Shown: positions 35,832 to 45,248 of the stretch, in pieces
How the letters are laid out: every line of letters starts with the position of its first letter
Numbering within the stretch: the stretch's first letter is position 1
NCBI GenBank assembly: GCA_913041535.1
Contig: CAJWJK010000015.1
Span: 1 to 46,057 of the forward strand
Source of the DNA: an uncultured Alphaproteobacteria bacterium
GTDB taxonomy: Bacteria > Pseudomonadota > Alphaproteobacteria > VGEJ01
DNA length: 46,057 nt
Direction of reading: 5' to 3'
Made by a program: the position numbers and the translations under genes
Notes under the pieces: generated by a model
Database searches by the model: none
The model's input: the letters and a program-made list of their open reading frames with translations, nothing else
What the model was told of the DNA's origin: nothing

Positions 35832-36812
35832 ATGTCCAAAAAACCCAAGTTAATTGTAACGCGAAAATTGCCGTTCGAGGTTGAAGCACGAGCAATGCGT
35901 GATTATGACGTCTCTCTCAATACGAAAGATACTCTGTACGACACAGATTCATTGTTAGCGGCCTGCGATGGTGCATCCGCTATCCTAGCCTGTCCGACAG
36001 ATAATCTAAGCGCCTCTGTAATTAAATTGTTGCCCCATTCTATCCGCATAATTGCCAATTTTTCGGTCGGTTATGATCACGTAGACATTGCTGCGGCAAC
36101 GTCGCACGGAATTATGGTGACAAACACGCCTGACGTTCTAACTGACGCGACCGCTGATTTGACAGTGATGTTGCTTCTAGGTGCAGCTCGTCGTGCAAGT
36201 GAAGGTGAGGCACTAATTCGTGCAGACAAGTGGGACGGTTGGGGACCTATACACATGTGTGGAACAAACGTAACCGGAAAGAATCTTGGAGTTATTGGAA
36301 TGGGAAGAATAGGGCGCGCTGTTGCTAAACGCGCTCGTGGATTCAGTATGTGCATACACTACCACGATGAGGCCCCGGTACCCAGCGAAGACGATGCCGG
36401 CGCTATTTTCCATCAAAACCTAGATGAACTGTTACAGATTAGTGAATTTCTTACACTTCACTGCCCATCTACCCCCCAGACATATAAGCTAATAAATGCT
36501 GACCGCATCGCACGGATGCCTAAAGGTGCGATAATAGTTAACGCTGCCAGAGGAGATATCGTAGATGACGAGGCACTAATAACCGCAGTCAGGACCGGTA
36601 AGATTGCAGGAATCGGTCTTGATGTATACTACAACGAACCTCACTTAGATCCTCGCTATCGTTCGCTAGAGAATAGCTTTCTTATGCCTCACCTAGGCAG
36701 TGCCACGAACGAGACTCGAGATGCAATGGGCTTTAAGGCTCTCGACAATTTAGATGCATTTTTTATAGGGAACCAGCCCCCCAACGCCGTTGTTGATCCG
36801 TTGGCGCTATAG
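35832..36812 (+). CDS. D-2-hydroxyacid dehydrogenase (glyoxylate/hydroxypyruvate reductase type)
   Basis: The 326-residue protein has the catalytic residues of the D-isomer-specific 2-hydroxyacid dehydrogenases: Arg in NAARGDIVDD, Glu in YYNEPHLDPRY and His in LMPHLGSATNETR. The NAD(P) motif is GVIGMGRIGRAVAKR. FSVGYDHVDIAAATSHGIMVTNTPDVLTDATADLTV is typical of GyaR/GhrB-like glyoxylate and hydroxypyruvate reductases. The precise substrate cannot be fixed by sequence. It is divergent from eipB (about 122 nt apart), and no other glycerate pathway gene is close. Confidence 0.92.
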   Translation: MSKKPKLIVTRKLPFEVEARAMRDYDVSLNTKDTLYDTDSLLAACDGASAILACPTDNLSASVIKLLPHSIRIIANFSVGYDHVDIAAATSHGIMVTNTPDVLTDATADLTVMLLLGAARRASEGEALIRADKWDGWGPIHMCGTNVTGKNLGVIGMGRIGRAVAKRARGFSMCIHYHDEAPVPSEDDAGAIFHQNLDELLQISEFLTLHCPSTPQTYKLINADRIARMPKGAIIVNAARGDIVDDEALITAVRTGKIAGIGLDVYYNEPHLDPRYRSLENSFLMPHLGSATNETRDAMGFKALDNLDAFFIGNQPPNAVVDPLAL

Positions 36813-37083
36813 TACCAGGATTCCTGCTATAACCTGACACCTTAGCGAATAAAAACCACGTAATCTCAACCCTTGATCTATATATGCTAATCTCTCTGAA
36901 TCATGCTTATTTTAGATAAGCTTAAGTTAACATTCTGACAGGCTATTCCGTTTGCAAAGTCACCTTTGACCGGCCAGAAACTTTTTAGCAATTTCTGTTC
37001 TTGTCTCTTGGCGACCCAACAAGAGAAAGTTATGCTTAAACCAGCGTATACATCCTAGTTTAAAAGTTAAGTCAGGGTCCGAA

Positions 37084-37551
37084 ATGGCAGGAAAAATTGA
37101 AAGTCGTCTTAAAGAGCTTGGTATAGAGTTACCGGCAGGCCCAGCTCCCGTAGCTAACTACGTTCCCTATGTGCAGAGTGGCCAACTTGTGTTTATTGCT
37201 GGTCAAATTCCACTAGTGGAAGGGAAACCCGCTTATGTCGGAATTCTAGGAGACACCGTAAACGTTAAAGAAGGTCAAGCAGCTGCCCGACTATGTGCCA
37301 TTAATGTAATTTCGCAGATTAAGGCAGCATGTGGGGGTAACCTAGATTCTGTTACTCAGTGTATCCGTTTAGGTGGGTATGTCAGCTCCACTCAAGCCTT
37401 CTCCGAGCATCCAGCAGTAGTCAACGGCGCATCCGACCTAATGGTAGAAGTGTTTGGAGATGCTGGTCGGCACGCACGCTTTGCCGTTGGTGCAGGCAGT
37501 CTACCTCTTGGTGTGCCAGTCGAAATTGACGCGATATTTGAAATTTCTTAA
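37084..37551 (+). CDS. RidA family protein, first of a tandem pair
   Basis: RidA-type proteins hydrolyse reactive enamine/imine intermediates from amino acid metabolism. The 155-residue product has GQLVFIAGQIPLVEGKP, a conserved NGASDLMVEVFGDAGRHAR segment with the expected arginine, and a terminal LPLGVPVEIDAIFEI. It has a ribosome binding site CAGGG six bases before its ATG. The 271-nt region upstream shows no gene. A paralog of exactly the same length follows after 10 nt. The distance from canonical short RidA (about 128 aa) places it in a longer subgroup, so the substrate is unknown. Confidence 0.9.
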   Translation: MAGKIESRLKELGIELPAGPAPVANYVPYVQSGQLVFIAGQIPLVEGKPAYVGILGDTVNVKEGQAAARLCAINVISQIKAACGGNLDSVTQCIRLGGYVSSTQAFSEHPAVVNGASDLMVEVFGDAGRHARFAVGAGSLPLGVPVEIDAIFEIS

Positions 37552-37561
37552 AGGCAATTCA

Positions 37562-38029
37562 ATGACTGGTGTAGTGGAGGCACGACTGAACAAACTAGGG
37601 ATCGAGCTACCCTCAGCGTCAACGCCAGTGGCAAACTACGTCATGTCATCGGCTAGCGGAAAAATTGTACAATTGTCGGGTCACGCACCCCAGTTGAATA
37701 ATGGATCTGTCGTTACAGGAAGATTAGGCGACAATATGGATGTATCTGCAGGCGCCGATGCTGCTCGTTTGGTAGGCCTACAACTTCTCGCAAGCCTTCA
37801 ACAAGCGTGTGGCGGAACTCTTGACCAAGTAAAGCAATGTGTTCGCCTCTATGGTCTTGTTCTCTGCACTTCCCAGTTCACGGCACATGCCTCAGTAATG
37901 AATGGTGCATCCGATCTAATGGTAGAAGTATTTGGAGATGCCGGTCGTCATGCTCGTACTACGATTGGAGCTCGAGCACTACCGTTTGGAATAGCAGTTG
38001 AGATTGAAGGCACCTTTGAATTGCACTGA
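37562..38029 (+). CDS. RidA family protein, second of a tandem pair
   Basis: This 155-residue paralog has the same architecture as the gene before it: an N-terminal VEARLNKLGIELPSASTPVANYV repeat of the family start, a NGASDLMVEVFGDAGRHAR core identical to the first copy, and a terminal LPFGIAVEIEGTFEL. ATG at 37562 is chosen because it restores the same N-terminus and length as the first copy, and AAAGG sits 7 nt upstream. The longer open frame from 37454 runs inside the first gene and is an artefact. The middle region (KIVQLSGHAPQLNNG versus QLVFIAGQIPLVEGK) has diverged, so the copies may differ in substrate. Confidence 0.88.
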   Translation: MTGVVEARLNKLGIELPSASTPVANYVMSSASGKIVQLSGHAPQLNNGSVVTGRLGDNMDVSAGADAARLVGLQLLASLQQACGGTLDQVKQCVRLYGLVLCTSQFTAHASVMNGASDLMVEVFGDAGRHARTTIGARALPFGIAVEIEGTFELH

Positions 38030-38109
38030 TTACTACTGTTACATTTCTCCAGAGACACCTATAGGTCTTGAACTTCCCCAGTACTATCGCAGGCAATGCA
38101 AAGCATGGA

Positions 38110-39252
38110 ATGGTAACCGTAAAAGCGGTCGCAGACATCCGAGACGTGGCAGCTTCTGCATGGGACGCCTGTGCCGGGAGCTCCAATCCATCTGTAAGCC
38201 ATGCTTTCCTCGCTGCACTCGAGGAAAGCGGTTCTGTCTCACCGCAGACGGGATGGGCTCCGCAGCATCTACTATTGATAGCGCCCGACGGTTCATTGAT
38301 AGGTGCCGTACCGATGTACCTAAAAGGTCACTCCTACGGCGAATACATTTTTGATCAAGCCTGGGCAGAGGCTTACGAACGGGCGGGTGGTCAGTACTAC
38401 CCTAAACTACTTGCAGCCGTGCCATTTACTCCAGTAACAGGCCCTCGTTTGCTTGTCCATCCAGATGCATCAACCGCTGACCTCCAAAGATATCTCGTAG
38501 ATGGATGTATCACGCTGGCGCACGAACTTGGAGTCTCATCGCTCAATTTCAATTTTCCCGATGTCAACACGTGGAAACTTCTCGGTGAGTCTGGGTTATT
38601 ACTGAGAAAGGGCGAACAATTTCACTGGCATAATAAGGGATATCACACTTTTGAAGACTTTCTGCTGGTTTTGTCCTCGCGCAAGCGCAAAGCAATCCGT
38701 AAAGAGCGGATAGCTGCGCTATGCGATGGAGAAATCAAAATAGAAATTGTCTCCGGCGATAGCATTAGTGACACACACTGGGATGCTTTCTATTCCTTTT
38801 ATATTGATACTAGTCAGCGCAAATGGGGACACCCATATTTAAATCGGCAGTTTTTTAGGCAAATCGGCAACACCATGAGTGACCACATAGTAATGATTAT
38901 GGCGGTGCATAACGAAGAATATGTTGCTGGAGCACTGAACCTGTTAGGCAGAGAAGCCCTTTATGGTCGCTACTGGGGTTGCCTAAAAGATTATCCTTTT
39001 CTCCATTTTGAAATTTGTTATTACCAAGCTATTGAATATGCAATCACCAACCAAATAACGAAAGTAGAAGCAGGTGCACAGGGGCCCCACAAAATTCAAA
39101 GAGGGTATTCTCCAGTATATACGTACTCGGCACACTGGATCAGAGACAACAGCCTGCGTGAAGCCGTATCAAGTTACCTCAAGTCCGAGAGACGAGCGGT
39201 TGATGTTGAGATCAACTGGTTAACGGACCACGGGCCATTCCGAAAAGAATAG
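38110..39252 (+). CDS. GNAT-fold acyltransferase, COG3146/DUF482 family
   Basis: The product of about 380 residues starts MVTVKAVADIRDVAASAWDACAG and has NPSVSHAFLAALEESGSV, PMYLKGHSYGEYIFDQAWAEAYERAGGQYYPKLLAAVPFTPVTGPRLL. Further on come LSSRKRKAIRKER, YIDTSQRKWGHPYLNRQFF, LLGREALYGRYWGC and VEAGAQGPHKIQRGYSP. This is the COG3146 family of double-GNAT-like proteins, related to peptidoglycan/aminoacyl transferases such as FemX. No substrate is established. I chose the ATG at 38110; a TTG at 38068 adds 14 unsupported residues. It follows the RidA pair after 80 nt. Confidence 0.88.
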   Translation: MVTVKAVADIRDVAASAWDACAGSSNPSVSHAFLAALEESGSVSPQTGWAPQHLLLIAPDGSLIGAVPMYLKGHSYGEYIFDQAWAEAYERAGGQYYPKLLAAVPFTPVTGPRLLVHPDASTADLQRYLVDGCITLAHELGVSSLNFNFPDVNTWKLLGESGLLLRKGEQFHWHNKGYHTFEDFLLVLSSRKRKAIRKERIAALCDGEIKIEIVSGDSISDTHWDAFYSFYIDTSQRKWGHPYLNRQFFRQIGNTMSDHIVMIMAVHNEEYVAGALNLLGREALYGRYWGCLKDYPFLHFEICYYQAIEYAITNQITKVEAGAQGPHKIQRGYSPVYTYSAHWIRDNSLREAVSSYLKSERRAVDVEINWLTDHGPFRKE

Positions 39253-39447
39253 ATGCGACTTCTCCACATAATCTTGCGGGTATTGCAGAGTGTCTAATAT
39301 CGGCCGCAATGAAAATTGGATTATGATGGCCTATACCATAACTTCCCAGCCCGATAGATCGGAAGAATCTACTCTAAATACTTCAGTGGGGCTTTAACGA
39401 AAAAACATTGGCAAAAAAGTTGGACTATACCTAGTTCCACATAGAAA

Positions 39448-41781
39448 TCACTTAGCTAATGCAGACGTTATTCTTGAAACACCTTTACGCACTTTGCGGG
39501 TTTTCTTTTTTCCCTGTTTTCCTACGTTATCGTACTTAAAGACCAATTTTCCGCTGCGTAATTTGACGGTCACCCTTCCACCTTTGCGAATACGACCAAA
39601 TAGAAGTTCCTCAGCCAATGGCTTCTTTATGTGATCTTGAATGGTACGAGCTAACGGGCGAGCACCATAAACAGGGTCATACCCTTTTTCTGCTAACCAC
39701 GCTCGCACATTATTATCAACCGAAATATTAACGCCTCTCTCTTTCAGCTGGACCTCAAGATAGCCGACAAATTTCTCAACTACGCGTGAAACAATAGCAG
39801 CACTCAACCCAGCAAACTGGATATTTGCATCGAGACGATTACGAAATTCAGGGGTGAACAGTCTGTTAACTGCTGCAACATCTTCCCCCTCCTTCATTCC
39901 CCGGCCAAAGCCGATGGCGTGCTTGCTCATCTCCTGAGCTCCAGCATTCGTCGTCATAATCAGCACAACGTTACGAAAATCGACTGCCTTTCCGTTGTGA
40001 TCTGTCAACTTTCCATGGTCCATTACCTGAAGTAATACGCTGAACAGGTCAGGGTGTGCTTTCTCAATCTCATCCAAAAGCAACACAGAATGCGGATTTT
40101 GATCAATCGAATCTGTCAACAACCCCCCTTGGTCAAAACCAACATACCCTGGAGGAGCACCCAACAGACGTGAAACTGTATGACGTTCCATATATTCGGA
40201 CATGTCAAAACGCACTAGCTGAATACCCATAATTTTCGCTAGCTGACGTGCAACCTCCGTTTTCCCCACACCAGTCGGCCCAGAGAATAAATAACAACCA
40301 ATGGGTTTTTCGGGCTCACGCAGCCCTGCGCGTGCTAATTTTATTGCACTGGTCAGTTCCTCAATTGCCCTATCTTGCCCAAAAACGACTCTTCGCAATT
40401 GTACATCTAGCTGGCTGATAGAGCGGGCATCATCTTTGGTTAACGACTTTGGTGGAATTCGAGCAATCTTTGCTACTATCGCTTCAATATCCTTAACTGC
40501 AATAGTATTACGACGCCTAGTCGGAGACATTAACATTTGAGATGCCCCAACTTCATCTATTACATCAATCGCTTTATCCGGCAATTTTCTATCGTGAATA
40601 TAACGAGCTGACAAATTAACGGCTGCGTTTATCGCAGCCTTGGTGTACCGAACCCTGTGGAACTCTTCATAATACGGCTTAAGACCCAACAAGATTTTGA
40701 CAGCATCTGCAACTGAGGGCTCCACAACATCAATCTTCTGAAAACGCCTTAACAAGGCTCGGTCCTTCTCAAAATGATTGCGAAACTCTCTGTAGGTAGT
40801 AGATCCAATACAACGAAGTGTACCGCTGGCTAAGGCTGGCTTAAGAAGGTTAGATGCGTCCATTGCTCCACCGGTGGTCGCCCCAGCCCCAATCACCGTA
40901 TGAATCTCATCAATAAAAAGAATCGCTCCCGGATATCCATCTAACTCTGATAATACACTCTTAACACGCTCCTCAAAATCACCCCGATATCGAGTTCCTG
41001 CCAGTAGACTCCCCATATCAAGGCAAAATATGGTTGCATCCCCCAGCACTTCAGGTACCTCTTCCAACACAATCTGCCGAGCTAGACCTTCCGCAATAGC
41101 GGTTTTCCCAACCCCAGGCTCACCTACAAACAAGGGATTATTCTTTGTCCTCCGACATAGAATCTGTATTGTCCGCTCAATTTCGGATTCTCGACCGATT
41201 AGCGGATCAATGCCTCCCTCTAACGCCTTGTCGTTAAGATTAATGCAATAGGCAGCAAGCGCTTGCTCATCCTTTGGATCTCGACCTTCATCATCGGTAT
41301 CATCATCAACCCCGCTTAAAGTGTCGCGTTCATTTGCACCCATGGTTTTTGCAATACCATGCGACATATAGTTAATCGCATCTAGACGTGACATTTCTTG
41401 TTCTTGCAGGAAATATATAGACCTGGATTCACGCTCAGAGAACATAGCCACAAGAATGTTTGCCCCAGTAACATTCTCCTGTCCGGACGATTGCACATGT
41501 ACCAAGGCACGCTGAACTACTCTTTGAAAACCCGCAGTTGGCTTAGCATCAGTTTTTGCGTCAACAATCAGATTTGCAAGTTCTTCGTCAATACAATGTA
41601 ACAAGCCCTGCCTAAGTGCCAAAATATCAACACTGCATGCACGCATTACTGAAACAGCATCTTTGTCCTCTGTAAGCGATAGAAGTAGGTGTTCAAGGGT
41701 TACAAATTCATGCTGACGCTCATTAGCTAACGCTAATGCCCGATGCAACGTCTTCTCCAGGTTTCGTGAAAAACTTGGCAC
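39448..41781 (-). CDS. clpA: ATP-dependent Clp protease ATP-binding subunit ClpA
   Basis: ClpA unfolds substrates for the ClpP protease. The 777-residue product starts VPSFSRNLEKTLHRALALANE with the Clp_N repeats. The first AAA module (GEPGVGKTAIAEGLA) and the second (GPTGVGKTEVARQLAKIMG) follow, along with DMSEYMERHTVSRLLGAPPGYVG and the D2 small domain GYDPVYGARPLARTIQDHIKKPLAEELLFG. The start is GTG at 41781, with a perfect AGGAGG six bases upstream; the extension to GTG 41820 would remove that site from the leader. clpS precedes it by 17 nt. Confidence 0.97.
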   Translation of the reverse strand: MPSFSRNLEKTLHRALALANERQHEFVTLEHLLLSLTEDKDAVSVMRACSVDILALRQGLLHCIDEELANLIVDAKTDAKPTAGFQRVVQRALVHVQSSGQENVTGANILVAMFSERESRSIYFLQEQEMSRLDAINYMSHGIAKTMGANERDTLSGVDDDTDDEGRDPKDEQALAAYCINLNDKALEGGIDPLIGRESEIERTIQILCRRTKNNPLFVGEPGVGKTAIAEGLARQIVLEEVPEVLGDATIFCLDMGSLLAGTRYRGDFEERVKSVLSELDGYPGAILFIDEIHTVIGAGATTGGAMDASNLLKPALASGTLRCIGSTTYREFRNHFEKDRALLRRFQKIDVVEPSVADAVKILLGLKPYYEEFHRVRYTKAAINAAVNLSARYIHDRKLPDKAIDVIDEVGASQMLMSPTRRRNTIAVKDIEAIVAKIARIPPKSLTKDDARSISQLDVQLRRVVFGQDRAIEELTSAIKLARAGLREPEKPIGCYLFSGPTGVGKTEVARQLAKIMGIQLVRFDMSEYMERHTVSRLLGAPPGYVGFDQGGLLTDSIDQNPHSVLLLDEIEKAHPDLFSVLLQVMDHGKLTDHNGKAVDFRNVVLIMTTNAGAQEMSKHAIGFGRGMKEGEDVAAVNRLFTPEFRNRLDANIQFAGLSAAIVSRVVEKFVGYLEVQLKERGVNISVDNNVRAWLAEKGYDPVYGARPLARTIQDHIKKPLAEELLFGRIRKGGRVTVKLRSGKLVFKYDNVGKQGKKKTRKVRKGVSRITSALAK

Positions 41782-41798
41782 TATGAACCTCCTGTGGA

Positions 41799-42128
41799 CT
41801 ATTCCTTCTCCATTGTACACTGCAATGGATGCTGATTCTCACGCGCAAAATCTATTACTTGACCAACTTTAGTCTCTGCTACTTCGTACGTGTATACTCC
41901 GCAAACCCCAACACCGCGTTGATGAACATGCAACATCACGCTAGTTGCATCTTCTCTGTTCTTATTAAAGAAACGCTCCAGAACATAAATCACAAACTCC
42001 ATAGGAGTGTAATCGTCATTAAGTAGCAGAACTCTATATAACGAAGGCTTTTTAGTTTTTTCTTTCTGTCGCGTGATAGTTCCAGTTGCAAGCCCTTCTT
42101 CATCCCTTTCCCTATTCCGATTACTCAT
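41799..42128 (-). CDS. clpS: ATP-dependent Clp protease adaptor ClpS
   Basis: ClpS delivers N-degron proteins to ClpA. The 109-residue product has the binding core [24 protein letters not shown], the conserved [21 protein letters not shown] and a tail ending in [11 protein letters not shown]. The first 25 or so residues are charged and likely disordered. It is 17 nt upstream of clpA on the same transcript. Confidence 0.96.
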   Translation of the reverse strand: MSNRNRERDEEGLATGTITRQKEKTKKPSLYRVLLLNDDYTPMEFVIYVLERFFNKNREDATSVMLHVHQRGVGVCGVYTYEVAETKVGQVIDFARENQHPLQCTMEKE

Positions 42129-42526
42129 TTACGTTTACTCACTAGCTTTACACAACCAACTGAAGTTACTAGAGACAAAGCACATACAAAGTTCTTGCTG
42201 CTAATTATTGCAACGAATCCCGCACCAGATTGCAAGCAGTACAGTGCGCATCGTCGCAAGCCAGTATAACTAGTCTTTAACTAAGAAAACACCACAGCGT
42301 GTACAATGAATAATGCCAACGCCAGTGTTTGAAATGATGAACACAGAGTGGGCCCTCGCAAGGTAGGCGGAAGAAATCCGTCTCAATACTGCCCCAAATA
42401 TCTTACGTTCCAATAAATCAGACTACTTCGATAGACATAGAAACTGGTTTTACATAATATGCTATGCTTATAAGAAACGGGTTAAGACTCGTATGTTAGC
42501 GAGGAAGTGCACAAGGGCAGGTTCGA
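42129..42526. other. Divergent intergenic region between clpS and the carboxypeptidase
   Basis: No gene, tRNA or stable hairpin was seen in 398 nt. It must hold divergent promoters for clpS (-) and the carboxypeptidase (+). The AT-rich run near 42449-42474, with TATGCT and TATAAG hexamers, is the best plus-strand candidate, but neither has a good -35 at standard spacing. Confidence 0.5.
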
Positions 42527-43726
42527 TTGAGGATTGCCAGGGTATTCGCTGGGATGATCATCAGGCTTTGCTCCTTCATTGTTGGCGTTACATTGTTTAC
42601 GACATGTGCATGTTTAGGCACCAACGCCGTCGCAGCTAAATACGCAGCCATTGTTGTTGAAATGGACAGCGGAGAGGTGCTATTCGCAAGGAAAGCGGAT
42701 GCACCTAGGTACCCAGCATCTCTGGCAAAGATGATGACTCTCTACCTTACTTTTGAAGCACTAGCGAACGGACAACTTAGCCTTAATACTGATCTATCAG
42801 TATCTCGACATGCGTCCAGGGCATCACCATCGAAGCTTGGGTTAAAGGATGGCGACAGAATTAAGGTCAGAGATGCCATCATGACACTAATCACTAAATC
42901 AGCGAATGATGTGGCCATTGCACTAGCTGAGACTTTGGCCGGCAGTGAAAAGGCGTTTGCCAAACGGATGACACAAAAAGCACGCCACTTGGGAATGAAC
43001 AAAACAAATTTTCGTAATGCCTCAGGCCTGCCTAATCGTAGACAGAAATCTACTGCACGTGACTTATCGCTATTGGCCAGAGCGTTGATCAGAGATTTTC
43101 CCCAGCATTATGGAAGATTCTCAGCTACATCATACTCGTTTAATGGCCGATCCTATCGGAGCCATAACCGTCTCCTTCGTTCTTATGATGGAACTGATGG
43201 TATAAAAACTGGCTACATTCACGCTTCGGGGTTCAATATCGCAGCCTCTGTACAACGTTATGGAAAACGCTTAATTGTGGTGGTTTTAGGCGGTAAGACT
43301 GCGCGCTCGCGTGATGCCCATACGAGGGTATTGCTTGACCGTGCGTTTGCTAGGCTATTGGCCCCTCGACCCAACAACAAGCCTATATTGCAACGACTTG
43401 CAGCAGGCACTGACAGCTCATCTCATACTATTGAAACTAACTATAGACCTGCCACAAAAAACCCCATCGACTGGGGAATACAGGTTGGCGCGTTCAGTAC
43501 AATCGAAAGAGCCTATGCTCATATTGGCTTCATTGCCCGTACAACTAATCAGATTCTCACAGGATCTCGCGTAGCAATTATTGGCTCTCCCAGAACGCTG
43601 TATCGGGCTCGAATTGTTGGGCTTAGTGAGGACCAGGCCCATTCAGCATGTCGAACTTTGAAGGCGCGCGAAATAGACTGCCATGCAGTAGCGCCATTAA
43701 CAGCAGTCGACCAAGGTGATCAATAA
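42527..43726 (+). CDS. D-alanyl-D-alanine carboxypeptidase with C-terminal SPOR domain
   Basis: The 399-residue protein is a penicillin-binding protein of the S11 family that trims the terminal D-alanine from peptidoglycan pentapeptides. It has a signal peptide (about residues 1-37, ending NAVAA). The active site motifs are S65-x-x-K68 (YPASLAKMM), S125-x-N127 (LITKSANDVA) and K227-T-G (DGIKTGY). A linker leads to a SPOR domain (about 313-390: DWGIQVGAFSTIERAY ... CRTLKAREIDCHAV), which targets septal glycan. The start TTG at 42527 has AGG five bases upstream; ATG at 42554 would also leave a usable signal peptide. Confidence 0.93.
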   Translation: MRIARVFAGMIIRLCSFIVGVTLFTTCACLGTNAVAAKYAAIVVEMDSGEVLFARKADAPRYPASLAKMMTLYLTFEALANGQLSLNTDLSVSRHASRASPSKLGLKDGDRIKVRDAIMTLITKSANDVAIALAETLAGSEKAFAKRMTQKARHLGMNKTNFRNASGLPNRRQKSTARDLSLLARALIRDFPQHYGRFSATSYSFNGRSYRSHNRLLRSYDGTDGIKTGYIHASGFNIAASVQRYGKRLIVVVLGGKTARSRDAHTRVLLDRAFARLLAPRPNNKPILQRLAAGTDSSSHTIETNYRPATKNPIDWGIQVGAFSTIERAYAHIGFIARTTNQILTGSRVAIIGSPRTLYRARIVGLSEDQAHSACRTLKAREIDCHAVAPLTAVDQGDQ

Positions 43727-43832
43727 CAATTGGATTGTAGGACGACGTGTGTATTACGGTTTAACCAATGTAGACAACCAAAGCCACTAGATACATCTCC
43801 GTTATCTGTATGACCTGCACCATCCGTGATCG

Positions 43833-45152
43833 TTACTCTGGTTGAGTGCAAGTTCGTCCAACACTTTCATAAATAAAGCCTGCAGCAGCCATTGTTGTAG
43901 GGTCGTATACGTTGCGCAGATCTATTACGACGGGCTTTCTCATAAGGTTGCGAATACGTATAAGATCCAAAGCACGAAATTGATTCCACTCTGTAAGAAT
44001 CGCTACCGCATCTGCACCTTCGACAGCTTCATAACTTCCTTCACACCAAGTAACATCGTCCAGAATTTCTTTGGCTGAGGCCATACCTTCAGGGTCATAT
44101 AAACGTAAAGTTGCTCCAGCTTCAGCCAAAACAGGTATGATATCCAAGCTAGGTGCCTCACGCATGTCATCCGTATTTGGCTTGAATGTAAGCCCTAGCA
44201 CCGCAATAGTTGCCCCATTAACATCTCCACCGCAGGCATCGATTATCTTTTTAGCCATACGCTTTTTTCTGTCACGGTTCACCTGCACCACCGTCTCACT
44301 GATACGGGAAGGAGCGCCCGCAGCCTCAGCTATGTGTGTAAGGGCTAAGGTATCCTTGGGAAAACAACTACCACCAAACCCCGGGCCAGGATGAAGAAAC
44401 TTACTTCCGATACGACGATCAAGTCCCATCCCGCGAGCAACGTCATGAACATCCGCGCCTACCTTCTCGCACAGATCTGCCATTTCATTAATGAAGGTAA
44501 TCTTCGTGGCAAGAAAGGTGTTGGCCGCATACTTAGTAAGCTCTGCACTCTCTAGACTCGTAAATATCACAGGAGTCTCTATCAGGAATAGTGGTCTATA
44601 AAGATCGCGCATGGTGTTGCGCGCTCTCTCCGAGTTAGTTCCAACCACCACACGATCTGGACGCATGAAATCGTTTATCGCAGATCCCTCTCGAAGAAAT
44701 TCAGGATTTGACGCAATATCGAAATCAGCCCCTGGATGCCGCGATCGAATTACGTTAGCAATACGTCGGGTGGTGCCTACGGGTACTGTGGACTTCGAAA
44801 CTACTACTGTATATCCAGAGAGAGATGTTGCTATTTCCTCAGCTGCCGCAAGCACGTACGAGACGTCTGCTTCACCATCGCCACGCCTACTTGGGGTTCC
44901 TACTGCTATAAAAACCGCATCCGCATTCGACATTGACCTTTTTAAATCTGTAGAGAACGAAAGTCTGCCTGAAACAAAGTTGTCTCGCACAAGAGCATCC
45001 AGACCAGGTTCATAAATAGTCATTTTGCCATGCTTGAGGTGTTCAATTTTCTCTTTATCGTTGTCAACACAGATAACATCGTGGCCAAATTCAGAGAAAC
45101 AAGCGCCAGATACCAATCCAACGTAGCCACATCCAATCATAACGACACGCAT
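43833..45152 (-). CDS. ugd: UDP-glucose 6-dehydrogenase
   Basis: The enzyme oxidises UDP-glucose to UDP-glucuronate for exopolysaccharide or LPS. The 439-residue product starts MRVVMIGCGYVGLVSGACFSE (NAD Rossmann site). It then has EPGLDALVRDN, FVAVGTPS-like segment AVFIAVGTPSRRGDGEADVSYV, EFLREGSAINDFMRPDRVVVG and the catalytic cysteine in GPGFGGSCFPKDTLAL. All motifs look intact. It is 96 nt after the partial galU on the same strand, which would supply its substrate. Confidence 0.97.
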   Translation of the reverse strand: MRVVMIGCGYVGLVSGACFSEFGHDVICVDNDKEKIEHLKHGKMTIYEPGLDALVRDNFVSGRLSFSTDLKRSMSNADAVFIAVGTPSRRGDGEADVSYVLAAAEEIATSLSGYTVVVSKSTVPVGTTRRIANVIRSRHPGADFDIASNPEFLREGSAINDFMRPDRVVVGTNSERARNTMRDLYRPLFLIETPVIFTSLESAELTKYAANTFLATKITFINEMADLCEKVGADVHDVARGMGLDRRIGSKFLHPGPGFGGSCFPKDTLALTHIAEAAGAPSRISETVVQVNRDRKKRMAKKIIDACGGDVNGATIAVLGLTFKPNTDDMREAPSLDIIPVLAEAGATLRLYDPEGMASAKEILDDVTWCEGSYEAVEGADAVAILTEWNQFRALDLIRIRNLMRKPVVIDLRNVYDPTTMAAAGFIYESVGRTCTQPE

Positions 45153-45248
45153 CTATCTTCGCCTCCCACCTGCCAAAACCATTAATCGCATACAATGCTC
45201 TAATTACAGGAACACCAGCGGCACCAGACATCCTGGAAACCTTATCTG

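Noticed and set aside
37454-37561. N-terminal extension of the second RidA gene
   Set aside because: It overlaps the first RidA gene in another frame; the ATG at 37562 gives the same length and N-terminus as the paralog.
41782-41820. Upstream GTG start for ClpA
   Set aside because: It would add residues not seen in the family and would bury the perfect AGGAGG site that fits the GTG at 41781.
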